This document shows, piece by piece, positions 16,394 to 25,524 of a stretch of DNA of 54,757 bases; position 1 is the stretch's first letter; each line of letters begins with the position of its first letter. Under the pieces are notes generated by a model, which searched no databases, was not told where the DNA came from, and saw nothing but the letters and a program-made list of their open reading frames with translations. Both the position numbers and the translations under genes were made by a program. Source of the stretch: Acidimicrobiaceae bacterium (GTDB taxonomy: Bacteria; Actinomycetota; Acidimicrobiia; Acidimicrobiales; RAAP-2); assembly GCA_003152015.1 (NCBI GenBank), contig PLZF01000072.1, positions 1-54,757 on the forward strand. Reading direction: 5' to 3'.

Positions 16394-17465
16394 CAGACGC
16401 TCCCTGATGATCGCCAACGCCGATACCAGCCTGCGCCGTTAGTGCGTCGCCCGGATTACTTTCACCCTCTCCTGGGACCCTAACTGTACCCCGGGTCGAC
16501 CTTAACCATCGAGCGACCACGGTTGGGATCGAAGCAATTCCGCCGGGAAAAGTGAGGAGCACAACCACCACTGCGCCTCCGATGATGAACTCCGAGTACA
16601 CGCCGATACTCGCGGACCTGGTCTGAACGTATACCAACACCAGTGCCCCGAGGATTGACCCCCCCACCGATCCGAGTCCACCCACGATCACTGCCGCCAA
16701 AAAGAAGAGTGAGAGCGACAGCGTGAAATCACCCGCCGTTACCAGCCCTTCGAAGTGACCAAAGAGATCTCCAGCGATCCCGCAAAAGAATGCAGAGAAG
16801 GTAAACAGGATTACCTTGGTGCGGGCTACGTGGATACCCATTGCCGCAGCGGCTGCTTCTGAATCCCGTACGGCCATGATCGCTCGCCCGCTCTTGGATG
16901 CCAGCACCAAGAGGATGAGAACCAATGAGATAGCGACCACAACGAAGCAGAAATAGTACATGGCCTTGGGGGAGTTCATCAGGATCGGACCGATCTGGGT
17001 GTTCGCGATGGTCAATCCAGTGAAGCCATTTGTGATGTCTGTGGCCTGCAGGGCGATTTGTGGCACCGCTAGGCCAAACCCGAGAGTAATGATCACCAGA
17101 TAGTTCCCTGAGAGCCTTCCCGAAGGAAGTCCCATCACCAGGCCGACGATCCCCGCGAGCACTCCGGCCATGAGCAGTTCAAGCGGAAGCGCAAGGTGTA
17201 GATGGTTCGCAGAATAGCCGGCGGCGTAGGCACCGATGGCCAAAAAACCCGCATGGCCGATAGACACGAGTCCCCCGAATCCCACCAGCAGATTAAGCGA
17301 CACCACAACCAACGAATAGATGATCGTCTGGGTAAGAATCCCCATCGTGGTGACGTTCGCGCCAACGACCGCCGGCGCGAGTGCAAAAGCAAAAGCACCG
17401 ACGACCAGTCCGATCTGGCTGCCACGGCGACCTTTGCGCAATTGAGACAACTTGAACGCCATCAC
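16386..17465 (-). CDS. livM: Branched-chain amino-acid-type ABC permease LivM
   Basis: A 359-residue permease with about 9-10 hydrophobic segments. SLNLLVGFGGLVSIGHAGFL is the LivM/LivH signature, and RAIMAVRDSEAAAAAMGI is the cytoplasmic coupling loop. A polar C-terminal tail of ~45 residues, rich in Arg and Gly, follows the last membrane helix and is longer than usual. The start overlaps the livH stop. It would form the channel with LivH. Confidence 0.9.
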   Translation of the reverse strand: MMAFKLSQLRKGRRGSQIGLVVGAFAFALAPAVVGANVTTMGILTQTIIYSLVVVSLNLLVGFGGLVSIGHAGFLAIGAYAAGYSANHLHLALPLELLMAGVLAGIVGLVMGLPSGRLSGNYLVIITLGFGLAVPQIALQATDITNGFTGLTIANTQIGPILMNSPKAMYYFCFVVVAISLVLILLVLASKSGRAIMAVRDSEAAAAAMGIHVARTKVILFTFSAFFCGIAGDLFGHFEGLVTAGDFTLSLSLFFLAAVIVGGLGSVGGSILGALVLVYVQTRSASIGVYSEFIIGGAVVVVLLTFPGGIASIPTVVARWLRSTRGTVRVPGEGESNPGDALTAQAGIGVGDHQGASDA

Positions 17466-18337
17466 TGCCTACTAACCACAGGACGACCAAACAGACCATT
17501 TGGTCGGATGTAGAGCACGATCAGTATCAGGATGAACACAAATGTCAACTGGAGGTTATTCGAGAAGTACCCCGAGACCAGGTTGGACATGATTCCGATC
17601 ACCAGCCCACCCACCACTGCCCCAAGGAGCGAACCGAACCCACCGAGGACCGCGGCGGCAAAAGCAAAGACCGCAACATTCTCCATGAAAGTAGGCGTCA
17701 AGGATATCGCCGGAGCGATCAGTATCGCTGACACACCCGCCACCAGCACCCCAACTGCCCAGGATAGCGAGATGTAGCGCTGAGTCTGGATCCCCATCAG
17801 CGAGGCGGTATCGCGATCAGACGCCACAGCCCGTAACGCCAGCCCCAACCTCGTGTGCTGGTAGATCAAGTAGAGCGCGATAGCCAACAACACAGTGATT
17901 GCCAACATCAGCGCATTGTTTCGATCTAGCAATACCGAACCGATAGCAAATGATGAGCCGTGCAAGACGTGAGGGAGGGTCTTGGGGCTGTAGCCGAAGA
18001 GGGCCCCGTCGAGACCTTCGATCGCCACCAAAAGCCCCAGAGTCATGACGACCTGGATGATGATTGGCGACTTCTCCACCCGTCGAAGAAATACCGCCTC
18101 GACCAACACCCCAATCACCATCGCGCAGGCGAGGGCGATAAGCCAGGCCAGGACCACCGGTAGATGTAGCGGGTTGAGGGCGAGCCACATCAACAACGCC
18201 ACCGTTGTGGAAAGCGACGCGCTCGCAAAGTTGACGACGTTCGAAGTCTTGAAAATCAAGGTTAGCGAAATCGCACCGAGAGCGTAAACGGCCCCAAATC
18301 CCAACCCGGAGACAACTAGCTGGAGAAACAGAGTCAC
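17462..18337 (-). CDS. livH: Branched-chain amino-acid-type ABC permease LivH
   Basis: A 291-residue permease with about eight membrane segments. GLGFGAVYALGAISLTLIFK at the N-terminus and LGLALRAVASDRDTASLMGI in the coupling loop are LivH landmarks. It is the first of the contiguous livHMGF genes. The expected upstream gene, the binding protein, lies 1.2 kb away on the same strand, with an IS30 remnant in between, so livHMGF may now need its own promoter in 18338-18500. Confidence 0.9.
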   Translation of the reverse strand: MTLFLQLVVSGLGFGAVYALGAISLTLIFKTSNVVNFASASLSTTVALLMWLALNPLHLPVVLAWLIALACAMVIGVLVEAVFLRRVEKSPIIIQVVMTLGLLVAIEGLDGALFGYSPKTLPHVLHGSSFAIGSVLLDRNNALMLAITVLLAIALYLIYQHTRLGLALRAVASDRDTASLMGIQTQRYISLSWAVGVLVAGVSAILIAPAISLTPTFMENVAVFAFAAAVLGGFGSLLGAVVGGLVIGIMSNLVSGYFSNNLQLTFVFILILIVLYIRPNGLFGRPVVSRQ

Positions 18338-18509
18338 GTACGCGACCCCCCATCGGTCTCCATCTTTGCGTATCTCAAACTTCCCCCCTCAAGGTACCTT
18401 ACGCTCGCGGTCTCTCGATCCGAAAGCGTATCGTCAAAATGCCACTTGCACGTAGATCACTCCGTGAGGCCTCCGGTTTCCTGAGAGGTCGACCGGTGGA
18501 GAGTCCGGC

Positions 18510-19474
18510 GTGGCAGAGCAGTGGAGTGCGTCGCATCGCGATGAGTTGTCCGAGTGGTTGACCGTTGAGCCGATGGTCTCGAGGTTGACGCTCGGTCACC
18601 ACTTCGGAGTGCACCAGGCAACGGTGCAACGCGAGGTCGACCACAACGGCGGGCGATTCGGCTACCGGCCAGCATCCGTGCAGCAGGCGGCAGACAAGGC
18701 CCGATGTCGACCTCGCCCGAGGCGTCTTTGCGAAACCCGGACCGCTGCGTGGTCGGGTCACCGCAGAGGTGAAGCTGGCCCGGTCCCCCGAGGCGATCTG
18801 GGCCGACCTGGTGGCCGAGGGTGTCAGCGAGCGGATCTGTGTCGAGACGATCTACCAAGCGATCTACGCCGGTGTGTCGCACGTCAAGCCCAACCGAATG
18901 TCGCCGGCGGCGCAGGCGACCCAGGCGACCCTGCCAAGCCCGTCACGCCAACAAGCGCCCGGAATTGGCGAACATCGGGTTGCGGCCCAGTGAGGTGGGC
19001 GACCGCAGCGAGATCGGCCACTGGGAAGCCGACCATCTGATCGGTTGGCGGAACCGCTCCGCCCTGATGAGCCTCACTGAACGTGTCACTCGCTACGTCA
19101 TGCTCATCACCATGCCCGAGGGCTACAGCGCCGACGCTGCGCTTGCAGGGATGTGCGAAGCCTTCGAGCGCATCCCTGCCCACCTGCGCCGCTCTGTCAC
19201 CTTCGACCAGGGATCCGAATGGGCCCACTGGGAAACTCTCGTTGCGACCTTTGACCTCGACTGCTGGTTCTGCGACCCGCATTCGCGGTGGCAACGAGGC
19301 CAGATCGAGAACCAGAACGGGCACTGGTGGTGTTGGTTCCCACGCGGCACCCGCCTCGAGAACATCGAGCCCGAGCACGCCAACGCGATGGCCTATTTCG
19401 TCAACAACCAGCGCCGCTGGAGTCTCCACTACCAGACCCCCGCCACCCTCTATGCGGTCGCTACCGCGTACTGA
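18510..19474 (+). pseudogene. IS30-family transposase, two frameshifts
   Basis: Three plus-strand frames together give an IS30-type transposase: an HTH N-terminus (RLTLGHHFGVHQATVQREVD), a middle part (LARSPEAIWADLVAEGVSER ... ETIYQAIYAG) and the DDE-type core (GDRSEIGHWEADHLIGWRNR ... FDQGSEWAHWE ... CDPHSRWQRGQIENQNG). Frame changes fall near 18710-18765 and 18940. It is oriented opposite to the liv genes and sits between livH and the binding-protein gene. It is dead, but it separated the operon. Confidence 0.85.
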
Positions 19475-19524
19475 TCGTTAGAACTGGCCGACCCCACGAA
19501 ACAACCTGGATACGTCGGATATTT

Positions 19525-20748
19525 CTAGGCGGTTGGCTTTACTCGCTGCCCGTTTATATTCTCGAGCACGGTAATCGTCTTCAGCCCAGAGTGATCTGTC
19601 GGCGAGTAGGAGATGGTACCGCCCAGGATCGGCAGGTTGGTCAGTGTGTTCATACCGGCGATAAAGCTCGCCCTAGTCAAAGGGCCCTTGGTCGCCTTGA
19701 GTCCGGCGACTGCGGTCTGAGCTGCCTCCCAGCCCCACGCAGCGAAGACCGAAGCAGCAGGAATTGACGGCTCGTACTTTTGCATTGCGCTGAGGAAGGC
19801 AGCGACCTGGGGGTTGGTGCTATCGGTCGTTAACGGCGGGATGAACGCAGAAATGTAACTGTTGTTGATCTCCGTGGAGTTCACCGCAGAGTAACTGGAT
19901 GGTGTGATCGACACTTGGCTAAGCAGGATCTTCGGGTGGAAGTTAATCGCCGCCATGGCATTCATGATCGAGATCGCCGGGCTAGGGATTGCTAAAATGA
20001 TGACTGCGTCCACTCCAGCGGACTTCAGCTGCGCAACTGCAGAGGAGAAGTCAGTCTGAGTCGGGTCGTAAGGGATTGAGACAGCTGCCGTTGCACCAGA
20101 GTTTTGGAACCCCTGATAGAGGGTTTTGCCAAAGTCATCATTCTGGTAGATCACCCCGATCTTGGACGACTTAATCGTTTGAGTGGCAAACTGGCCGAGT
20201 GCCTTGCCTTCTAGGGTATACCTCGGCCAGATGTTGAAGAAGAACGGCCTCAGTGGCTCGTAGGAGAAAGAAGCACCGCTACCCACTCCGACAACGGGAA
20301 TGCCAGACTGCTGATAGATGGGCATGCTGGCCTCGGTGGTCGCCGTCCCATTGGTCTCCACAATTGCAAAGACGTGATCCTGTTCAATCAGCGTCTTGGT
20401 GTCCTGCAACGCAACCGGCGGAGAGTACTGATCGTCGAGACTGGTTAGCTTAAGTTTGCGCCCATTGACTCCACCTTGAGCGTTAATCGTGTCAAAGTAC
20501 GCCTGGATTCCAAGAGCCTGCTGACCGTAGAGCGCAGCCGGGCCAGACATCGGCACCGTCTGACCAAACAAGATCGAATTGGCAGTCACCCCCGGCGAAG
20601 CAGTCGACGAGGTTGAAGAGCTAGATCCGCAAGCTGCGGCGAGCAACCCGAGCGTTGCCAGGACCCCGACCAACCTCGTTGCCTTGGCAGTGCGCCCCGG
20701 TCGACGGTCACGAGCGCGAACACCACCATTATGACTGTTCCCAACCAT
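19525..20748 (-). CDS. ABC transporter substrate-binding lipoprotein (LivK-like)
   Basis: A 407-residue periplasmic-binding-type protein. A basic N-terminus (RRPGRTAKATR) is followed by a hydrophobic stretch ending in the lipobox LAAAC, so Cys40 is the lipidation site. A Ser/Thr linker and the Leu/Ile/Val-binding fold follow (FGQTVPMSGPAALYGQQALG, GVIYQNDDFGKTLYQGF). It would capture the solute for LivHMGF. The ligand specificity is not readable. The same strand and family suggest it was the first gene of that operon before the IS30 insertion. Confidence 0.9.
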   Translation of the reverse strand: MVGNSHNGGVRARDRRPGRTAKATRLVGVLATLGLLAAACGSSSSTSSTASPGVTANSILFGQTVPMSGPAALYGQQALGIQAYFDTINAQGGVNGRKLKLTSLDDQYSPPVALQDTKTLIEQDHVFAIVETNGTATTEASMPIYQQSGIPVVGVGSGASFSYEPLRPFFFNIWPRYTLEGKALGQFATQTIKSSKIGVIYQNDDFGKTLYQGFQNSGATAAVSIPYDPTQTDFSSAVAQLKSAGVDAVIILAIPSPAISIMNAMAAINFHPKILLSQVSITPSSYSAVNSTEINNSYISAFIPPLTTDSTNPQVAAFLSAMQKYEPSIPAASVFAAWGWEAAQTAVAGLKATKGPLTRASFIAGMNTLTNLPILGGTISYSPTDHSGLKTITVLENINGQRVKPTA

Positions 20749-20840
20749 GTCGTTGATCCCCTCTTATTGATACTCATTACCAAGATCGGCCCGGAGCCGC
20801 TCACGACGGTACATGATCGTTTTCTTATGCTACCCCATGG

Positions 20841-21334
20841 CAAGTTGTCGAAACGGGCCTGGTCTTCCGGGTTCCCGGCCGGGGTACGTTCGTCACTCCC
20901 TCCTCCAGGTGCTACCTGCAGCAGTTCGGCTCCGTCGAGGATCAGATGTCCCTGTCCGCCGATAGCCAGCTGCAGATCCTGCATGCTCTGACTGCCGCAG
21001 TCGATCCCACCACCGCCGCTAGATTGCGCCTGTCCGACGACCGCGTGGCGAAGGTCACCTTCTTGCGTGTTCACGACCGAGAAGCCTTCTCGCACACCAG
21101 CGTCTAGTTGCCACCACGCGTCCGGGCGCAACTGGGAGAGGTCAAGGAGCTGGCCAATCCGGGCACCATGAGCTCGGTGACCTTGATCGGGTTGCTCGAC
21201 CGCGTGCTGGACGCCCCGATCCGGGACGCTGAACAGAGCATCACGGTGGTGACCTCACCGGCCGAGGTGGCACAGGGCCTGGACCTTCCGACCGGTACTC
21301 CTACCGTGTCCGGCTCCGCCGCAACCCCACGTAG
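20841..21334 (+). pseudogene. GntR-family (UTRA) regulator, decayed
   Basis: The reading begins within the end of a winged-helix domain (GLVFRVPGRGTFVTP, the GntR 'wing') and continues as a UTRA-like ligand-binding domain (LSDDRVAKVTFLRVHDREAF, then LIGLLDRVLDAPI and EVAQGLDLPTG). There is an in-frame TAG at 21105-21107, and after LPTG the end of the domain continues in another frame as DRYSYRVRLRRNPT followed by TAG (21332-21334). Most of the DNA-binding domain is missing. It was probably the local regulator of the MmgE/PrpD operon downstream. Confidence 0.7.
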
Positions 21335-21601
21335 GTCACCACGCATCCTCCGGCTGCTCCAAGCGTTCAACGACAACGGCTTTCGCTCCTCCTACAACCT
21401 GGCAGCGATCCCCAGCGTCAGCCTCACATGAGCGTCACATCGCACGGCATCCCACGGCGGGGTACACCGGCATGCCGGCGCCCGTGACCAGCCATTCACG
21501 CCGTGACCATTAACGTCGGCCAGTACTTTGTGCGTAAATGGCCTTACATTTTTCGCCCATCTATTATCGGAGCCCTGTCCTACTTGCGAGGAGCTGACGC
21601 T

Positions 21602-22789
21602 GTGACCTCCCTTGCTGGCGAGCTCGCTACCTGGGCTGCTGACCTTCAACCGACGACCCAGGATCTCGAGCTGGCCCAGCGATCGCTCTTGGACACGATC
21701 GCGGTTACCGTCGCAGCACGTAACGAACCCATTGTCCGCACTGTCTCCGGCCTGTCCGAGGCAACCCGCTGGGCCGTGGCGGGGCATGTCCTCGACTTCG
21801 ATGACCTGCACATGGAGTCGACCACGCACATCAGCGTCGTCTGCCTCTCCGCCGTGCTGGCGACCTACGGTGACGCGCGTGCCTACCTGGCTGCCGCGGG
21901 TGCCATGGCCCGGCTCGGCACCGCGCTGGGCTGGTCGCACTACTCCTCCGGGTGGCACACCACGACGACCGCCGGCGCGCCGGCCGCCGCAGTCGGCGCC
22001 GGCATCGCCCTCGGCCTCGACGCCGACCAGATCGCCACAGCGATGGCGTTAGCCGTCCCCGCGGCAGGAGGTGTCCAGCGCGCCTTCGGCACGGACGCCA
22101 AGTCGCTGCAGGTCGGGTTCGCCGCTGACGCGGGCGTGCGGGCTGCCCGCCTGGCCGCCGACGGCGCCACTGCCGATACGAGCGCCCTCGACAGCTGGCT
22201 CGAACTGGTCGGCGGCGACCCCAGCGCCGTCGACTTGAGCGGCCCTGCGGTCCCGGGCGGCCTGGCCGTCAAGGTCTTCCCATGCTGCTACGCGCTCCAG
22301 CGCCCGATCAGCGCCCTGTCCGACCTGGCCCGGCAGGGGCTGGACCCGGCCGACGTCAGCCGCATTGTGTTCAAGACGCCCAAGGGCACCGCCGCGCCGC
22401 TGGTCCACCACCGCCCGAACACCGGTCTGCAGGCCAAGTTCAGTATCGAGTACGCCGCGGCCACCGCCCTGCTCGACGACTACCAGGGCTTCTCCAGCTT
22501 CACCGACGACGCAGCACAGCGGCCTGAGGCCCGCCGGCTTGTGGATCTGGTCGACGTCCAGCTTGGAGATGGTGGTGACTGGCTGCTTGCCGGTGAGTTC
22601 GAGGCAGAGGTCTACGTCGGCCAGGAGATCCTGCACGCGCGAGAGCAGTTCCCGCCCGGCTCTCCCCAGCGGCCTCTCACACGAGATGAGCTGATGCGCA
22701 AGGTGCGGGACTGCCTGACCGGCACCCCCCTGGACCCGGAGACGATCGACTGGTCGACCGCTGGCCAGCTCCTGCGCCACTACCTCTGA
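21602..22789 (+). CDS. MmgE/PrpD-family protein
   Basis: A 395-residue member of the MmgE/PrpD family, which includes 2-methylcitrate dehydratase and cis-aconitate decarboxylase. HVLDFDDLHMESTTHISVVC carries the conserved Asp-rich active-site segment, AAAVGAGIALGLDADQI follows, and VFPCCYALQRPISAL is the C-terminal landmark. The GTG at 21602 is preferred because AGGAG lies about 9 nt upstream; an open frame extends 33 codons further but adds non-conserved sequence. The neighbours (acyl-CoA dehydrogenase and CoA-transferase remnants, HTD2-like hydratase) suggest catabolism of a dicarboxylic acid of the itaconate/mesaconate/methylcitrate type. Confidence 0.85.
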   Translation: MTSLAGELATWAADLQPTTQDLELAQRSLLDTIAVTVAARNEPIVRTVSGLSEATRWAVAGHVLDFDDLHMESTTHISVVCLSAVLATYGDARAYLAAAGAMARLGTALGWSHYSSGWHTTTTAGAPAAAVGAGIALGLDADQIATAMALAVPAAGGVQRAFGTDAKSLQVGFAADAGVRAARLAADGATADTSALDSWLELVGGDPSAVDLSGPAVPGGLAVKVFPCCYALQRPISALSDLARQGLDPADVSRIVFKTPKGTAAPLVHHRPNTGLQAKFSIEYAAATALLDDYQGFSSFTDDAAQRPEARRLVDLVDVQLGDGGDWLLAGEFEAEVYVGQEILHAREQFPPGSPQRPLTRDELMRKVRDCLTGTPLDPETIDWSTAGQLLRHYL

Positions 22790-22844
22790 TCCCACCTGCG
22801 CCGCGGCGACCGCGTCACGCCCGAACAACGTGAGAGGAGTCCCC

Positions 22845-22994
22845 GTGGAGGGGCTGAACGAAGAAGAGCAAGCGATCATCGAGGTGGTCCGCGACTTCGT
22901 CAACCGGGACGTGACGCCGGTGGCCCAGGAGCTGGATCACACGAACACCTACCCCGAGAAGCTTATTGAGCAGATGAAGCAGCTGGGCATCTTC
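22845..22994 (+). pseudogene. Acyl-CoA dehydrogenase N-terminal fragment (fused)
   Basis: From a GTG with GAGAGGAG just upstream, 50 residues match the N-terminus of acyl-CoA dehydrogenases (LNEEEQAIIEVVRDFVNRDV ... LDHTNTYPEKLIEQMKQLGIF). The frame then passes, without a stop, into the middle of a CaiB-type CoA-transferase at about 22995. A deletion of roughly the rest of the dehydrogenase gene plus the start of the transferase gene would explain this. Confidence 0.75.
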
Positions 22995-23524
22995 GTCGCC
23001 GACATCTCCGCCGGCGTGTACGCCTACACCGGTGTGCTGACCGCGTTGTATGAGCGCGAGCGCACCGGCGCCGGCACCACTCCGAGGTGGCGATGCTGGA
23101 CGCCTTTGGCGAGTGGACCAGCCAGCCTTACTTGTACGCCCGCTACGTCGGCACGTCTCCACGCCGCGCCGACGCCCGCCACGCGTCCATCTCCCCCTAC
23201 GGCCCGTACCAGGCCGGAGATGGGGCGCAGGTGTTCATCGGCGTGCAGAACGAGCGCGAGTGGGCGGCGCGGTGCGCCGACGTGCTGGGTCGGCCGGGCT
23301 TGGCACAGGAGCCCCGCTTCGTCCGCAACTCGAGCCGCGTCGAGAATGACGCCGAGCTGCTCGTGATGCTCGAGGGGGCTTTGGCCCATCTGACGGCCGA
23401 GCAGGTCACCGTGTCGGGCCGCGAAGTCGCCATGGGCGCGATACCGGGGGTCGGCCAGCACACCGACGCCATCCGTGCCGAGTTCGCCCCCAAGGCGACC
23501 GACTCCACCAAGGACCAGTTATGA
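22995..23524 (+). pseudogene. CaiB/BaiF (class III) CoA-transferase fragment, frameshifted and internally deleted
   Basis: VADISAGVYAYTGVLTALYE is a conserved internal segment of class III CoA-transferases. A one-base shift near 23085 moves the homology to another frame, which continues AMLDAFGEWTSQPY, GPYQAGDGAQVFIGVQNERE and so on. Close to the end, LTAEQVTVSGREVAM is followed at once by IPGVGQHTDAIRAEF, which skips about 100 residues expected in the family. The Asp nucleophile region before residue 1 is gone. The stop overlaps the start of the hydratase (ATGA). Confidence 0.75.
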
Positions 23525-24363
23525 CATCGAGCGCGATGAACGCGCTGCCGGGTGAGCCCGAGACCAGCACCCGCACCGAGCTGATTACGCTCGAGCCGGC
23601 CGAGGCCCTGGCCGGCATGCTGGACATCGACGCGCCCTCCGCCGGCGACGAGCTGCCCGCCCTGTGGCACTGGATCTACCTGCTCGAGCGTCGGAGGCAG
23701 AGCGACCTGGGCCCGGACGGGCACCCGAGTCACGGCATACCGGCGCCTCCCGGTCCCGGTCGCCTGCGCATGTTCGCCGGTGGACGTGTGTCCATGCACA
23801 CCCCGCTGCGTTTCCGCCAGCCTGCGACACGCACCACCCGGGTCATCCGCACCGCCGAAAAGGAAGGCAAGTCCGGCCCGCTAACCTTCGTCACCGTTCG
23901 CAGCGACATCGAGCAGGGCGGCCGACTGGCGATCGCCGACGAGCAAGACATCGTCTACCGGGCCCCCGGATCGACGCTGCCAGCGAAGTCGAACACGGCC
24001 GAGACTCCGGCGCCTATGGGTAGCCTCGCGCTCGACGTGGACTCGGTGGTGCTGTTTCGGTTCTCAGCGCTGACGTACAACGCGCACCGCATCCACTACG
24101 ACTCTGCATATGCCGCGCAGGAGGGCTACCCCGGTCTGGTCGTGCACGGGCCGCTGCAGGCCCTGATGATGGGCGAGCTGATCCGTCGCTCGGGCGTGCC
24201 GCTAGTTGGCCAAGAGTTCGCCTACCGCCTCGTCGCGCCGATGTTCGGCGAGCAGCGCCTCACGGCGGCGCTCAACTCCGAGGAGACCGGCGTCTCGGCG
24301 CAGGTCAGGGACGCCACAGGTAGGGTCACCGCAACCAGTACCCTTCGCCCGTGGAGGACGTAG
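23521..24363 (+). CDS. HTD2/MaoC-like acyl-CoA hydratase (mesaconyl-C4-CoA hydratase-like)
   Basis: A 280-residue protein with an N-terminal segment (LPALWHWIYLLERRRQSDLG) and a C-terminal hot-dog hydratase motif (YNAHRIHYDSAYAAQEGYPG followed by LVVHGPLQALMM). This layout is shared by FAS1-type dehydratases and by mesaconyl-C4-CoA/3-methylfumaryl-CoA hydratases. The active-site Asp/His pair is expected within HRIHYD. Its context next to a class III CoA-transferase and MmgE/PrpD resembles C5-dicarboxylate catabolism. It is intact although its operon partners are broken. Confidence 0.78.
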   Translation: MTSSAMNALPGEPETSTRTELITLEPAEALAGMLDIDAPSAGDELPALWHWIYLLERRRQSDLGPDGHPSHGIPAPPGPGRLRMFAGGRVSMHTPLRFRQPATRTTRVIRTAEKEGKSGPLTFVTVRSDIEQGGRLAIADEQDIVYRAPGSTLPAKSNTAETPAPMGSLALDVDSVVLFRFSALTYNAHRIHYDSAYAAQEGYPGLVVHGPLQALMMGELIRRSGVPLVGQEFAYRLVAPMFGEQRLTAALNSEETGVSAQVRDATGRVTATSTLRPWRT

Positions 24364-24378
24364 GGCTTTTCGCCTGGC

Positions 24379-24679
24379 TCATCCTGGCGGCGGGGGAGGA
24401 GCGGCGGCAACGGCGAGGAATGCCCGATCAGACCAGGTGAACCGGGGACGTGGCGTGCGTCGGTGCTCAGACCTCGAGTTGATGACGAAGCACGATGAAC
24501 TCGATGTCGTTCTCAAGGCCGCTGGGACGATGAACCCGGAGAAGCTCGAAGGCGCGACGGACCAGAGGAGAGGAACGAGAGGGCCACGGCCGCAAAGGTC
24601 CACCCCACCTATCACGCGTGGTCAAGCTGGCGTTCGAGTTTGTGCACCCCATACCCTCGGTGCTCGCGAGTTCGGGCAC
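24379..24679 (-). pseudogene. IS integrase N-terminal remnant (rve type), copy 2
   Basis: The minus strand reads RRAFELLRVHRPSGLENDIE followed by FIVLRHQLEV, the typical N-terminal segment of rve integrases of IS481/IS3-like elements. A stop and frame change then come before RTPRPRFTWSDRAFLAVAAA, the next conserved block. Nothing of the catalytic core remains. The outer end (GTGCACCCCA at 24642-24651) and a 20-nt identity (24573-24592) are shared with the remnant at 0.48-0.56 kb. Confidence 0.7.
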
Positions 24680-24897
24680 TCCGCGGGCACTCCGCGGCGA
24701 GGCGCAAAGTCATGCAGAAGGACGGTGCAAACTGCGTGCTCAGACCCACATCGTAGATGCCGACTGCGTTCGTCCCAGGCACCGGGTCCTCTCGGGGCTC
24801 AACTGGGGCGGTCCCTGGAGGCCACCACCAACAACCCACCGTGAGGAGGCGAGACGTGCTGTAATCAAGGTGCTACTCAGGGGAGGAGGCCATAGCG
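24680..24897. other. Spacer upstream of the membrane-protein pair
   Basis: No gene recognised. It probably holds the promoter for the two membrane proteins; GGGGAGGAGG (24880-24889) lies about 8 nt before the ATG at 24898 and is a strong ribosome-binding site. Confidence 0.4.
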
Positions 24898-25524
24898 ATG
24901 AGTGACACGGTCAAGATCGGCCCGATTTCGGCGGAAGCGCTGCTTGGACCACCGCCAGGGCCACCGCCGGTTCCCGAGTTCTCCATTGTCCCTCGAGTGG
25001 GCGTGGCGGTCGCTGGGGCCATCATCGTCCTGCTCATTGTGTCCATCGCCGGGAACTGGCTCTGGGCACTCGATTTCTTCCACGTGGCCGGCGGGGGCCT
25101 GTGGACCGGGATCGACCTCTTCGTCGGCCTGGCCATCGGGCCCATCATCGGCAGGATGTCCGTGCCGGCCCGGATCGAGTTCTCCACCCGGTTCATGCCG
25201 AAGATGCTCGTGATCATGCCCACGCTGGTCATCGTGACGTTGGCCGCGGGGTACCAGCTGGCGCGCCACCTGGGCTTCCTTGCGCCGAATTCCCCGAACC
25301 ACGGCTTGCTGGTCGCCTCATACATCGTGGTCGGGGTGATGGCGGTAATCGCTTTGGGCATACTGGAGCCGGCAAACCTGGCTGTACTTTTCGAGTTGAA
25401 GAAGGAGCGCCCGAATGGCGAGCGCATCGGCAAGCTGATGCGGATCTTCATCCTCACCGCCGGCATCACGGGAGTGATGCAGGTTGCGACCCTGGTGATC
25501 ATGACGAAGTTGGCCACCTCATGA
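24898..25524 (+). CDS. Conserved membrane protein, CopD/DUF2269-like topology
   Basis: A 208-residue protein. After a Pro-rich N-terminus (GPPPGPPPVPEF) come about four to five membrane helices: VGVAVAGAIIVLLIVSIAG, WALDFFHVAGGGLWTGIDLF, MLVIMPTLVIVTLAAGYQLA, YIVVGVMAVIALGIL and the C-terminal MRIFILTAGITGVMQVATLV. The FFHVAGGGLW helix, with a His next to a Gly-rich face, resembles the first helix of CopD/DUF2269-type proteins, some of which bind heme or copper. No confident function. It overlaps the next membrane protein by ATGA, so the two are likely made together. Confidence 0.7.
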   Translation: MSDTVKIGPISAEALLGPPPGPPPVPEFSIVPRVGVAVAGAIIVLLIVSIAGNWLWALDFFHVAGGGLWTGIDLFVGLAIGPIIGRMSVPARIEFSTRFMPKMLVIMPTLVIVTLAAGYQLARHLGFLAPNSPNHGLLVASYIVVGVMAVIALGILEPANLAVLFELKKERPNGERIGKLMRIFILTAGITGVMQVATLVIMTKLATS

